The notes under the pieces were generated by a model. The model was not told the origin of the DNA, ran no database searches, and was given only the letters and a program-made list of their open reading frames with translations. A stretch of DNA of 64,000 nucleotides from Acidobacteriota bacterium (lineage in GTDB: Bacteria; Acidobacteriota; Terriglobia; Bryobacterales; Bryobacteraceae). The position numbers and the translations under genes are program-made. Where the stretch lies: contig JAFDVS010000009.1 of NCBI GenBank assembly GCA_018268935.1, forward strand, positions 1,307-65,306. Reading direction: 5' to 3'. Shown in pieces: positions 56,701-64,000 of the stretch (the stretch's first letter is position 1; the number at the start of each line of letters is the position of its first letter).

Positions 56701-57213
56701 CACGTCCATGCCGCTGCCGCCACGGCCTGCCGATGATGCGGAGTCGGAGCCGGGGGCCATGAGGAAGAGGTAAGTGGCATGGCCCTGACCGATGGGGAGA
56801 TCGGCGATCTTGCGCGTGTCGAAGCCGGTGTTCACGTCGGCGCTGACGGTGTCGAGGATCTGGCCTTCGGCGCGGACAGTGACGGCTTCCTTCACTTCGC
56901 CGATGGTCATGGTGAGATTGATTTCGACGCGGCGTCCGCTGGTGACGTTGATCTCGTCGACGACTGCGCCTTTGAAGCCGGGCTGCGTGGCTTCGACGCG
57001 ATAGATGTCGGGGAGAAGGCCGGGGACCTCATAGCCGCCTGCTTCATTGCTGCGCGTGGTACGGATGACGTTGGTGGATTTCTGCACGACGCGTACTTCG
57101 GCGCCGGCGACGATGGCGCCGGTGGAGTCAGTGACTTGGCCGAGGATGATGGCGCGGTGCGCTTGCGCGAAGAGACCGGGCGCAGCGAGGAGGAGAATAA
57201 GCAGGTGTTTCAT
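53794..57213 (-). CDS. TonB-dependent receptor with carboxypeptidase-regulatory domain (Oar type) 2
   Basis: A 1139-residue outer-membrane receptor: signal peptide (MKHLLILLLAAPGLFAQAH), carboxypeptidase-regulatory domain (VTDSTGAIVAGAEVRVV, GYEVPGLLPDIYRVEA), plug (EMVREVRVQTATFDASVGHT, VDVVLRSGTNELHG), and a beta-barrel ending in QLGVRLVY. Located between two propeller genes in the same unit, it probably takes in the product of those enzymes. Start has TAGGAG just before the ATG at 57213. Its sequence differs clearly from the receptors at 45.4 and 60.1 kb, so the ligands likely differ. Confidence 0.93.
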   Translation of the reverse strand: MKHLLILLLAAPGLFAQAHRAIILGQVTDSTGAIVAGAEVRVVQKSTNVIRTTRSNEAGGYEVPGLLPDIYRVEATQPGFKGAVVDEINVTSGRRVEINLTMTIGEVKEAVTVRAEGQILDTVSADVNTGFDTRKIADLPIGQGHATYLFLMAPGSDSASSAGRGGSGMDVQPLQRAGTSTTRFNGSPAGTTEYTLDGTPNTQRGNASAGGGVSFSPSAEMVREVRVQTATFDASVGHTGGATVDVVLRSGTNELHGSALGFVRAPEWNANTWSGNRGGVPRQDFTYRRWGFTAGGPVLIPKIYNGKDKTFFYYGYERWSSLSPNPPVFATVPRPQHLNGDMSDLLALGAQFQIYDPDSARSAPNNRIQRAPFANNIIPATRINPIAKSISKFFPEPNTAGTRDGTLNYTYNAGPLPRTYWASTLRLDHNLSRSHKLFGRFVLAQTGIPSNSLYGRTDISNLTFDGRNRDVAISDVWTASPSLIGEFRAAISRFHWDTAPLGVEVPYSDLGLASVGQFIDTSRVGMPSVAITGYPQSQGAGATALTTSAGARQVSDIRTGAANFTHIRGKHSFKFGADARWYLENRGSEDLLRITFSGAYSNGPLDTAAAPPIGAGLSDFLLGRFASAQISQPSKAANLSTYQGFYLQDDWRVSPRLTLNLGMRYEREGAPTERFNQAIAGFDFNATSPIAAASGLPLKGGLLFAGVNGNPRTIYRSDLNNFAPRIGLAYQARKNTVVRAGYGLYYIPYGQRFFANEGGVPGFDVNTVSLSTADNGLTFSRTLDNMFPVGLDKPVGSSQGLATFLGQGLSLRPFGDNPTGYNQRWQFSIQHRLGDNYRLEARYVGNRTVKMPINRNFNALPNSYLSRSPERDQPVIDNLNALVNNPLFGIAGVGGTIGAQRTIARQQLLRPFPQYGNITGFVHQGWSSYHALQVEFERRMSSGLTFQTSYTFSKTLDGLEYLNEGDSGPERVISAADRPHIWRFLSIYELPFGRGKKYGGWQVQGVAFLENGATLAWGNIIFRGNIKDIPVDKQIPERMFNVDAGFERAAARQPQFNLRTFPSRLSGVRASSQTNTDFSLIKNTTFKERFNIQFRAEAYNVFNQHFFIGGGTVPTNAAFGVTTSAASPRTVQLGVRLVY

Positions 57214-57222
57214 CGGGATCTC

Positions 57223-58746
57223 CTATAGATTGGCTCGGAAGTTGAACTGGAAGGCGTAGAGGTCTGTGTCGATGAGGCGGATGCGGAGGCGGATGGTTTT
57301 GCCGCTGAGTTTGGTGAGATCGGTGGCGAGATTGAAGGTGACAGGGTGGCTGATTTGATTGGCGGAGTGAATGATGTCGCTGGTGTAACCTTCGATGGGT
57401 TGGCCTTGCTCGTCGGTGATGGTGACGGTGGCTTCGCCGGAAGCGCCGGTGTCGATGTTGAGGACGAGTTGATCGCCTTGGAATTTCATCGGGGGCGTGA
57501 GGAATTCGCCACCTTGCTTGTTGGCGCGAACGGAGACGAAGCCGTCGCGGCGGAGCACGACGCGGCTGATGGCGCGGCGTTCAGGGACGGGGTTCACGCC
57601 GCCTTTGGTGAGGAGTTGGTTGTTGCGGTCGTCGCGATCCCAGCCGTGAGGTTCGTTGGTGCCCATGTAGTACATGTACATCTCGTGGCCGTTGGCGGCT
57701 GGGACGATGCCACGCGTGATGTAGGTGCGCTGGGAGTCCCATTCGCCGCGCACGCCGATGCCGATGAAGGGGCCATCGTCGTGGAGTTTCCATTGCTTTC
57801 CATCGCGGCTGGTGGCGAAGCGGGCATCGAGGGGGCCCGCGTTGGTGGGCGTGTCGTCACGGTATTCGCGATGGGCGGCGATGTAGTGGTAATAGATCGT
57901 GGGGAACATGAGGTAGACGCTCTGCGCGTAGGGATAGAGCATCGTACCGTTGGTATAGACGTCGAGGATAGCGGTGTCGGCTCCGGTCTTGGGATTGCGA
58001 TGGCCGGGGTGGAGTGTGTCGGCGCGGAAGACGGGCGGTGCGTCTTCCACTCGACCGAAGTTGGCGAGGTCAGCGGATTCGGCGCGCGCGACACTGCGGC
58101 CCTGTGAATTGCGATCGCGGAGATTCTTGCGGACGTAGGCTACGTAGCGTTCGATGTTGGTGTCGTAGAAGATGACGTTGGGGGAATCGAGGTGATGTGG
58201 CTTGCGATCGCGGTTGTAGGTCATCACGTTCTTGTGAGTGTGCCTCCAGTGAATGCCGTCTGCTGAGGAGAAGACTTGCAGGTAGCGATCGAACTCTTCG
58301 GGATTGGTGACGAGACGGAAGCGCTCTTCGGCTGGGGCTTTGGGATCGATGAAGACGGAGAGGCCGTGGATGTCTTCTTTCACGCCTGCGGCGCCGTAGC
58401 CAATGACGACGTTGTTGAACTTTGTGCCGTGCGCCTGGGAGAGTTGGAGCGAGGGCTTCTCCCAATGGATGCCGTCTTTGGAGCGGGCATAGCAGACGGC
58501 TGTTCCGGCGATGTAATAGAGGTGATAGAGGCCGTCGTGTTCGACCACGGAGGAGTAGCCGCCGAGATCGAAGGGGCTTTCGGAGGTGATGGCGAACTCG
58601 TTAGTTTTGCGCGGCGGATGCATGCGGAAGGTGACGTTTTTCGCTTCGGTGACGAACTTGCCGTCGATGAAGAGCTGGCGCTGGAGACCGACGTCGATGG
58701 GCTGCTGCGCGGTGGCGAGAAGCGGGATGAGGAAAAAGAGGCGCAT
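57223..58746 (-). CDS. Exported beta-propeller glycosidase-like protein B
   Basis: A 507-residue exported protein with a classic signal peptide (MRLFFLIPLLATAQQ), unlike the Tat signal of its paralog at 52.3 kb. Same plan: RQLFIDGKFVTEAKNVTFRM opening, YARSKDGIHWEKP blade motif, YVAYVRKNLRDRNSQG, a DR(D/K) region, and a C-terminal sandwich ending RLIDTDLYAFQFNF. It is 3 bp after protein C and 9 bp before the receptor. Propeller folds of this kind include GH43, GH32 and GH130; the catalytic acids cannot be assigned by eye. Confidence 0.8.
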   Translation of the reverse strand: MRLFFLIPLLATAQQPIDVGLQRQLFIDGKFVTEAKNVTFRMHPPRKTNEFAITSESPFDLGGYSSVVEHDGLYHLYYIAGTAVCYARSKDGIHWEKPSLQLSQAHGTKFNNVVIGYGAAGVKEDIHGLSVFIDPKAPAEERFRLVTNPEEFDRYLQVFSSADGIHWRHTHKNVMTYNRDRKPHHLDSPNVIFYDTNIERYVAYVRKNLRDRNSQGRSVARAESADLANFGRVEDAPPVFRADTLHPGHRNPKTGADTAILDVYTNGTMLYPYAQSVYLMFPTIYYHYIAAHREYRDDTPTNAGPLDARFATSRDGKQWKLHDDGPFIGIGVRGEWDSQRTYITRGIVPAANGHEMYMYYMGTNEPHGWDRDDRNNQLLTKGGVNPVPERRAISRVVLRRDGFVSVRANKQGGEFLTPPMKFQGDQLVLNIDTGASGEATVTITDEQGQPIEGYTSDIIHSANQISHPVTFNLATDLTKLSGKTIRLRIRLIDTDLYAFQFNFRANL

Positions 58747-58749
58747 GTT

Positions 58750-60111
58750 TTATTCGACCCGGAAGGCGTAGAGCGATGCGCTGGTGAGGCGGAATTGGAG
58801 GCGATAGTCTTTGTTCGTGGGGATGGTGGCCGCGGTCTTCCAGCGCACAGGGGCACGGAGGCTGTCGCCGGTGATGCTTTCCGATTCAGCGATGGTGCTG
58901 CCGTCGGTGTTGAGGAGCGTGACTTGGATAGAACCTTGCGGCTGCACTGTGGCGTTGAGGGTGAGCTTCGTGCCTTTGGAGTGCAGCGGGCGTGTAACAA
59001 TTTCGCCCGGTTGTGTTTTGGCGTCGAGCGAGACGAAGCCTTCTGGACGGAGCGTGGCAAGGCCGATGGCGAAGCCTTTGGAGTCGCGAATTCGGACGTT
59101 GTGCGGGGAGCCACCGCCGCCGTAGTAGATGCGGAGTTCGTCGTTGACGCGGAGGGGCGGATTCTGGCCCATGTGGAGGAGGCCCCAATCCCACGTGTTG
59201 TCCGGGCCGTTGGGAAGGAAGGGTGTGCGGAGATGGCGGGACCAGTGGCGGCCATCGCGGCTGGTGACGAGTTGGATGTCCATGCGTTCGTCGGTCCCCT
59301 TGTGATAGACGCCGAGGAAGCCGATCCAGGCGCTTTCGTAGGGGAAGGCGATCATAGAGTAAAGCTGGTCGCCGGGGCGATCTTTCTCGTCGGCTTTGAG
59401 GATGAGGCGAGGATCGGACCAGTATACTCCGTCTTCGCTTTCGGCCATGCCGCGCATGCGGATGCCTTCGTTCACCAGTTTGATGTGGCCGATGTACTTG
59501 TTGAGCTTCGGATCCCAGGAAATGTGGTGGACATCGCCGAGGTCCCATTGTGCGCCGGGGAGTTGGTCTTTCGCGTTGCGCCAAGCGCTGAGCATGACGG
59601 GGTCATGCCGTTCGTCCCATTGGAGGCCGTCTTTGGAAGTGCGGAGGTAGATGCCTTCGCGGCGCTGTTCCCGGATGCCGTCTTTATCCGGGTAGCGGTA
59701 TTCCATGACGTAGGCGCGGAAGAGGCCTTGCGGGTCCTGGAAGATGGTGAGCGTGTCGGAGCGGCCTCGGTGGCCCTTGGTGAGCTGGTAGTTGCTGGGG
59801 CGCGTGAAGCGGACGCCATCGGGGCTTTCGGCGTAGGCGATTCCGATGTTGTTGGTGTACCACATGCGGAATTTGTTGGACTGCCTGTCGTGGATGGTGG
59901 AGCCGTAGACGAGAAGATAGGTCTCATTCGGCTTCGATGCTTCCAGAATAGGATTCGATGGGTGCTTACGAGGGTTGTGCACCTGGAAATCGACGTTCGC
60001 GCGTTTGGCGATCAGATGATCGTCGAGGAAGAGTTGGGCTTCCGGGCCGATACGGACCGGCCAGTCACGAAGGTCAATGCTGAGTTGAGCAAGTAATAAG
60101 AGTGCGAGCAT
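58750..60111 (-). CDS. Exported beta-propeller glycosidase-like protein C
   Basis: A 453-residue exported protein with a short signal (MLALLLLAQLSIDLRDW). Same family as A and B: EAQLFLDDHLIAKRANVDFQ opening, YAESPDGVRFTRPS and AESEDGVYWSDPRL blade motifs, YIGHIKLV, and a C-terminal sandwich ending LQFRLTSASLYAFRVE. It is the shortest of the three, and lies 3 bp after the receptor stop at 60115. Having three paralogs in one unit suggests they act on different bonds or chain ends of one polymer. Confidence 0.8.
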   Translation of the reverse strand: MLALLLLAQLSIDLRDWPVRIGPEAQLFLDDHLIAKRANVDFQVHNPRKHPSNPILEASKPNETYLLVYGSTIHDRQSNKFRMWYTNNIGIAYAESPDGVRFTRPSNYQLTKGHRGRSDTLTIFQDPQGLFRAYVMEYRYPDKDGIREQRREGIYLRTSKDGLQWDERHDPVMLSAWRNAKDQLPGAQWDLGDVHHISWDPKLNKYIGHIKLVNEGIRMRGMAESEDGVYWSDPRLILKADEKDRPGDQLYSMIAFPYESAWIGFLGVYHKGTDERMDIQLVTSRDGRHWSRHLRTPFLPNGPDNTWDWGLLHMGQNPPLRVNDELRIYYGGGGSPHNVRIRDSKGFAIGLATLRPEGFVSLDAKTQPGEIVTRPLHSKGTKLTLNATVQPQGSIQVTLLNTDGSTIAESESITGDSLRAPVRWKTAATIPTNKDYRLQFRLTSASLYAFRVE

Positions 60112-60114
60112 GCG

Positions 60115-63100
60115 TTAAAACTGAACCTTTGCGGAGAGCTGCATCTGGCGCGCGCCGCCGGAATTGCCGATGAGGCCAAAATCATTTCCACCGGCATTTG
60201 TTCCGGGGAAGCTGAAGTAAGGCGTGTTGGTGAGGTTGTAGGCCTCGGCGCGGAAGGTGGCGGTGTAGCGTTCCTTGATGCGGAAGTTTTTCCCGATGGA
60301 GAGATTGTAGTTGCGGCGCCCAGGGCCACGGGTATCGGGGAGGGCTCGGCCGGTGTTGCCGAAGCTGAAGGGATCGGGCACGGTGAAGGCGGAGGTGTCG
60401 AAGTAGCGGCCGAGGCGGCTCTGCACATCGCCCGACAGTTCGCCGGAGCGGCCGACGTTATTGGGGCGGAGGACGGCGGAGAAGACACCGGAGTTGCCGA
60501 TGGAACTGAGCCACAGGGGGAAGCCGCTTTGGAAGACGGCCTGGCCGCTGAGCGACCAGCCACCGAGGATGGCATCGACGACGCGCGGGGCGCTTCCCAG
60601 CAACGCTTTGCCTTTGCCAAAGGGCAGATCGACGGAGTGCGAGATGGCGAGGCGCTGGGCGACGTCCTGTTGCGAGAGCGATTTTTCGGCGCGCAGATCG
60701 TACTGGTTCTGAATGGGCGGTTGGAGTCCGGTGATGTTGAGGATGCGGCCTGCGCCGTTGTCGATGGTCTTGCCCGCGGTGTAGGCGATGTTGAGGTTGA
60801 AGCCGTGGGAGAAGCGTTTCTCTCCGGTGAGTTCGAAGGCGTGGTAATCGGAGTACGCGGCGTTCTGGATGAAGGTGGAGATGTTGAGGTAGTGCGGATA
60901 GGGGCGCAGGGATTGAGCGCGGGTGATGGTGCGCGCGGCGAGATTCCCGGTGGAGACGAGCCCGAAGAAGGGATTCGTCACCTGCTGGTTGAGCTGTGTC
61001 TTCAGGCCCATGTATTGCGGGTCAAGCTGATTGAATTGCACGGCGATGGGGAGGCGGATGCCGCGGCTGCCGACGTAGGCGGTTTCGATGAGCCAGTTAC
61101 CGGGCAGGGCCTGCTGGATGCTGAAATTCCACTGCTGCATGTAAGTATTGTTTCGGCTGTTGCGATCGGTAATGGTGAGTGCCTGGCCCATGAGGCGCTT
61201 GTCTGCTTCTTTGTCGCTTCGCACGAAGATGCCGGTGGGATAGGGGTTCGAGATGGGTGTGTTGGGAGTGACGCCATCGAGGCTGGAGACCCATTGCGTG
61301 GTGAGCTCTTCGCCCGAGGCTCCGAAGTTGCGCGAATTGGGATAGCCGATGCGCGGGCTGAAGACGATGCCGTAAGCGGCGCGGATGGCGGTGGTGGAAC
61401 GCAGACGATAGGCGAGGCCGAGGTGCGGGCCGAAGTTACGCGTGGCGGCATCGAACTGGCCGCGAGGGTAACCTTCACGGCCTGCGGGAACGAGTACGCC
61501 GGTGAGATTGACGCCGGGCACGGTGACGGGGAACTGGCGGTTGAAATCGAAATTGGCGAAGCGGTTGTATCGCTCCGTGCGCGGCTGCTCGTAATCCCAG
61601 CGCAGGCCGGCGTTGATGGTGAGGCGGCCGAGACGGATGTCGTCATTGACGTAGAGGCCGTAGTAGCCGTTGCGCACGGCGAAGGCGGGCGTGTATTGAA
61701 TGGAGCCGGTGCCGTAGCCGGTGAGGAACGAAGCGAAGCCTTCGCCGGAACCACGCGCGGCGCGCAGCGGATCGGGGCCTTGGGTGAAGGCGTTGGTGAA
61801 GCTGTAATTGCCGGACGCGGCCGAGGCGTTGAAGGGATTCTGATTGTAGACGCGGATGTCGGCTCCGATTTTGATGGTGTGGCGGCCTTTGATCTCGGTG
61901 TAGTCGGCGACCCAGGCGAAGATGTCGTTGGAGACGCGGCGCGGGGGCGCGGTGCCGATGGCGGTGTAACCGGTGAACGACATCTGGGGGAACAGTTCCA
62001 TCTGCGCGTTGGCGGAAACATAGCTGGGGAAGCCGAGGTCGTTCAGTTTGATCTGGCCGAGGAAGGTGGGATGCGTGTTCTGAATCTTGCGCGTGACGCC
62101 GAAGCGGTAGTTGAAGAGGCGCGATGGGGAGAAGACGTAGGTGCCGTTGATGACAGCGTTGACGTAGGCCTGGATCTGATCGTCGCCGCCGGAATCGGCG
62201 ATGGTGCCGAGGATGGCGGGTGTATTGATGCGCGTCACGGTGCGGGTGAAGCGGCCGAAGATGTTATGGCGATCGGAAAAGCGGTGATCGAGGCGCATGG
62301 AGCCCTGGTCGACATTGACGTCATTCTGATCTTTATAGCCGAAATTGAAGAGACGTGCCGGGCCTTCGCCGGCGCGGTTGGGCTCAGGGATGAATGTGGC
62401 GATTTTGGCGGAGACGGGATCGATGCGATTGGTGGGAATGCGATTGCCGGGGAAGGGAGATCGAGTGAAGCCGCCTGCTGGAGTGGCCTGTGTCGTGAAG
62501 GGATCGTAGATATTAACGACGGAGCCGTCTGCGGTGCGCGTGGCGGAGAAATCGCCGCGGCGCTGTTCGACGGTGGGGAAGGTCCAGACGCCCGCGCCGC
62601 CATCGACGTGATTGCGACTGGCCTGATACTCGGCGAAGAAGAAGGTGCGGTTCTTGCGAATGGGACCACCGAGAGTGCCGCCGAACATCTGGTATTTGAA
62701 CGTGCCTTTGCCCTGGCCGCGCGAGTTGGCGAAGAAGTCTGTGGCGAGGAGATCCTGGTTGCGGAAGAACTCCCAGCCGTTGCCGTGGAATTCGTTCGTG
62801 CCGCCCTTGGTGACGACGTTGATGGTGCCGCCGCCGGAGCGGCCGAATTGCGCGCCGCTGTTGCCGGTCATGACTTTCAGCTCCTGCGTGGATTCGGGTG
62901 CTGGGGTGATGGCGGAGTTGTTGTTCTGCGGGAGCATCACGGTGACGCCATCGATGAGGTATTCGTTGGTGCGGTAGCGGCCGCCGGACATGGAGATGTC
63001 GGAGGAATCGAAGCCGCCTTCGGCGATGTTGCGGCCTTCGGCGGTGGGATTGACGACGACGCCCGCGACCATGCCTGCGAGTTCGAAGACGTTGCGGCCG

Positions 63101-63525
63101 GCGATGGGGAGTTCTTTCACGCTGCGTTCGGTGACCACTTGGCCGAGGGAAGAGGATTCGGATTGCACGGCGGGGAACGCGTCGTTGACGGCGACGGAGG
63201 TGGCGACATCGCCGAGTTCGAGTGTGAAGTCGAGGCGATTGCGATCTTCGACGCGGAGCTCGACACGGCGGCGTTCGGCTGTTTTGAAGCCAGTGTTGGA
63301 GACGCGGAGAGTGTAGTTGCCGGGCTTGAGGTAGGAGAACTCGTAGTAGCCGGTCGCGTTGGTGGCGGCGCGATAGGAGAGATTCGTTTCGATTTGGGTG
63401 GCGACAACTTCGGCGCCGGAGATGGTGGCTCCGGAGGCATCGCGAACGGTGCCGAGGATGGTGCCGAAGATGTTCTGGGCGGGGAGTTGTCCCAGAGAGA
63501 GGACGAGGAGGAGCATGAGCTTCAT
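60115..63525 (-). CDS. TonB-dependent receptor with carboxypeptidase-regulatory domain (Oar type) 3
   Basis: A 1136-residue outer-membrane receptor, first gene of the 13.3-kb minus-strand unit. Signal peptide MKLMLLLVLSLGQLPAQN; carboxypeptidase-regulatory domain (LGTVRDASGATISGAEVVAT, YYEFSYLKPGNYTLRVSNTG); plug (TQELKVMTGNSGAQFGRSGG, INVVTKGGTNEFHG); beta-barrel ending in QLSAKVQF. ATG 63525 was chosen over the upstream start at 63618 because the signal peptide begins there. A -35/-10 pair with an inverted repeat lies upstream. Confidence 0.93.
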   Translation of the reverse strand: MKLMLLLVLSLGQLPAQNIFGTILGTVRDASGATISGAEVVATQIETNLSYRAATNATGYYEFSYLKPGNYTLRVSNTGFKTAERRRVELRVEDRNRLDFTLELGDVATSVAVNDAFPAVQSESSSLGQVVTERSVKELPIAGRNVFELAGMVAGVVVNPTAEGRNIAEGGFDSSDISMSGGRYRTNEYLIDGVTVMLPQNNNSAITPAPESTQELKVMTGNSGAQFGRSGGGTINVVTKGGTNEFHGNGWEFFRNQDLLATDFFANSRGQGKGTFKYQMFGGTLGGPIRKNRTFFFAEYQASRNHVDGGAGVWTFPTVEQRRGDFSATRTADGSVVNIYDPFTTQATPAGGFTRSPFPGNRIPTNRIDPVSAKIATFIPEPNRAGEGPARLFNFGYKDQNDVNVDQGSMRLDHRFSDRHNIFGRFTRTVTRINTPAILGTIADSGGDDQIQAYVNAVINGTYVFSPSRLFNYRFGVTRKIQNTHPTFLGQIKLNDLGFPSYVSANAQMELFPQMSFTGYTAIGTAPPRRVSNDIFAWVADYTEIKGRHTIKIGADIRVYNQNPFNASAASGNYSFTNAFTQGPDPLRAARGSGEGFASFLTGYGTGSIQYTPAFAVRNGYYGLYVNDDIRLGRLTINAGLRWDYEQPRTERYNRFANFDFNRQFPVTVPGVNLTGVLVPAGREGYPRGQFDAATRNFGPHLGLAYRLRSTTAIRAAYGIVFSPRIGYPNSRNFGASGEELTTQWVSSLDGVTPNTPISNPYPTGIFVRSDKEADKRLMGQALTITDRNSRNNTYMQQWNFSIQQALPGNWLIETAYVGSRGIRLPIAVQFNQLDPQYMGLKTQLNQQVTNPFFGLVSTGNLAARTITRAQSLRPYPHYLNISTFIQNAAYSDYHAFELTGEKRFSHGFNLNIAYTAGKTIDNGAGRILNITGLQPPIQNQYDLRAEKSLSQQDVAQRLAISHSVDLPFGKGKALLGSAPRVVDAILGGWSLSGQAVFQSGFPLWLSSIGNSGVFSAVLRPNNVGRSGELSGDVQSRLGRYFDTSAFTVPDPFSFGNTGRALPDTRGPGRRNYNLSIGKNFRIKERYTATFRAEAYNLTNTPYFSFPGTNAGGNDFGLIGNSGGARQMQLSAKVQF

Positions 63526-63538
63526 GGGATGCGGCCCT

Positions 63539-63588
63539 TTCAATACTGATATGGCAATTATGCTATTGAACGGCGGAGCAGAAGTCAA
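63539..63588 (-). promoter_or_regulatory. Promoter and inverted repeat for the receptor/propeller unit
   Basis: On the minus strand TTGACT (63588-63583) and TAGCAT (63565-63560) are 17 bp apart. A perfect 7-bp inverted repeat, TTCAATA (63539-63545) and TATTGAA (63564-63570), 18 bp between arms, covers the -10 and could be an operator. No regulator gene is nearby. The rest of 63526-63652 holds nothing that I recognise. Confidence 0.5.
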
Positions 63589-63652
63589 CGTGGAAAGCCC
63601 GCGTTGTCGAAAGACCACTCCCTCGCGGTCGTGGCTCAGAAACGAAGCTCAG

Positions 63653-64000
63653 TTAATAAGGGTGCGTAATGTAGCCAATGACATCAAGGACAACGTGTGT
63701 GTCGGCATCGGGCTTCATCTGAAGGACGACTTCGTAACCCAGTGACTGCGCCAGGAGGGTTTGCGCTGTTGCCGTTCCTGGCTTGGCTTGGACCGACACC
63801 GACCGTGCTAACCCCTGCAATTGAAGCGAAGTCAGCGGCGCCAAAGGAAGGAACGTCGCGTTAAAGACCACTTGGGTCGTATTGGATGGGATTGCACAGC
63901 GGCCTGCCAGCGACGCAAAGCGAGTCTGATTTGCTGTGAGCATGGGCCCGTCGCCGTTGCGGGTGTCGAGAGCCCGGCACGGCGTGACTGCGTTGAAACT
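63653..64000 (-). CDS. C-terminal part of a surface protein with VTPCR/GY domain (cut by window edge)
   Basis: The frame is open to base 64000, so only the last 115 codons are visible and the start is outside the window. FNAVTPCRALDTRNGDGPML near the edge, CAIPSNTTQVVFNATFLPLA, and VVLDVIGYI at the end form the ~110-residue all-beta module seen at the C-terminus of many acidobacterial and myxobacterial surface proteins. It is probably a cell-surface attachment or adhesion domain. The gene is read toward the receptor unit, but a promoter lies between, so it is likely a separate transcript. Confidence 0.75.
   Translation of the reverse strand, partial: SFNAVTPCRALDTRNGDGPMLTANQTRFASLAGRCAIPSNTTQVVFNATFLPLAPLTSLQLQGLARSVSVQAKPGTATAQTLLAQSLGYEVVLQMKPDADTHVVLDVIGYITHPY

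Noticed and set aside
58276..60096. 606-codon open frame on the plus strand, antisense to propellers B and C
   Set aside because: Covers two real genes end to start and has low-complexity composition; a by-product of high GC at third positions.
45439..63525. SusD-like partners beside the TonB receptors
   Set aside because: No gene near any of the three receptors has a SusD-like lipoprotein signal or TPR layout; the loci are of the SusD-free acidobacterial kind.
60529..63549. 1006-codon open frame on the plus strand, antisense to TonB receptor 3
   Set aside because: It mirrors the receptor gene, is rich in Gly/Glu/Val/Ala as expected for the complement of GC-rich code, and has no domain or ribosome-binding site.

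Overview
The window reads as chromosomal DNA of a high-GC acidobacterium, most likely of the Solibacter/Bryobacter group. The marks are an ECF sigma factor paired with a serine/threonine kinase that carries a TolB/WD40-like propeller, a DUF1592 cytochrome-like protein paired with DUF1552, three very large Oar-type TonB-dependent receptors with an N-terminal carboxypeptidase-regulatory domain and no SusD partner, a PEP-CTERM protein, many twin-arginine secreted enzymes, and a VTPCR-type surface domain. This is inferred from gene families; no rRNA or tRNA gene was found to confirm it. No prophage, insertion sequence, CRISPR array or tRNA was seen.

Layout. 1-5.7 kb: 3' part of gltD, a small antitoxin-like protein, the kinase/ECF-sigma pair and a PEP-CTERM protein. 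5.7-13.0 kb: two secreted esterase-like proteins transcribed from an overlapping divergent promoter, then DUF1592-DUF1552. 13.0-20.0 kb: a minus-strand run (zinc-ribbon membrane protein, one-heme protein, acetylesterase, phosphotriesterase-like protein, degenerate beta-carbonic-anhydrase-like protein, flotillin, CPA2 antiporter) with several 14-20 nt overlaps. 20.4-28.2 kb: ankyrin protein, C45/phospholipase-B-like hydrolase, larE, an unknown protein with an orphan MacB-type permease, a decayed GIY-YIG gene, a DUF433/DUF5615 toxin-antitoxin pair, and a conserved unknown. 28.2-38.6 kb: molybdenum hydroxylase subunits, a ThuA-like protein, a giant CBM9/double-hydrolase protein, a LysM-like protein, a Uma2 protein, DUF6599 and an iron-sulfur aldo/keto reductase. 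38.6-48.9 kb: a probable sugar-use region (DUF362, GH67-like, aldo/keto reductase, beta-helix protein, MFS sugar porter, TonB receptor). 48.9-50.2 kb: a PilJ-type chemoreceptor. 50.2-63.5 kb: one tightly packed minus-strand unit with two TonB receptors, three paralogous secreted beta-propeller enzymes, an M20 peptidase and an aldo/keto reductase. The window ends in a truncated surface-protein gene.

The most notable object is the 13.3 kb unit at 50.2-63.5 kb. It looks like a glycan or glycoconjugate utilisation locus built without SusD: receptors import a product made outside by three related propeller proteins. Other points worth a second look are a repeated 30-bp near-palindrome that supplies the end of one gene, many -10 boxes placed 7-10 nt before start codons (probable leaderless transcripts), a carbonic-anhydrase-like protein without the catalytic dyad, and a GIY-YIG gene in several stages of decay. 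All functional statements come from reading motifs by eye; no database search was run.
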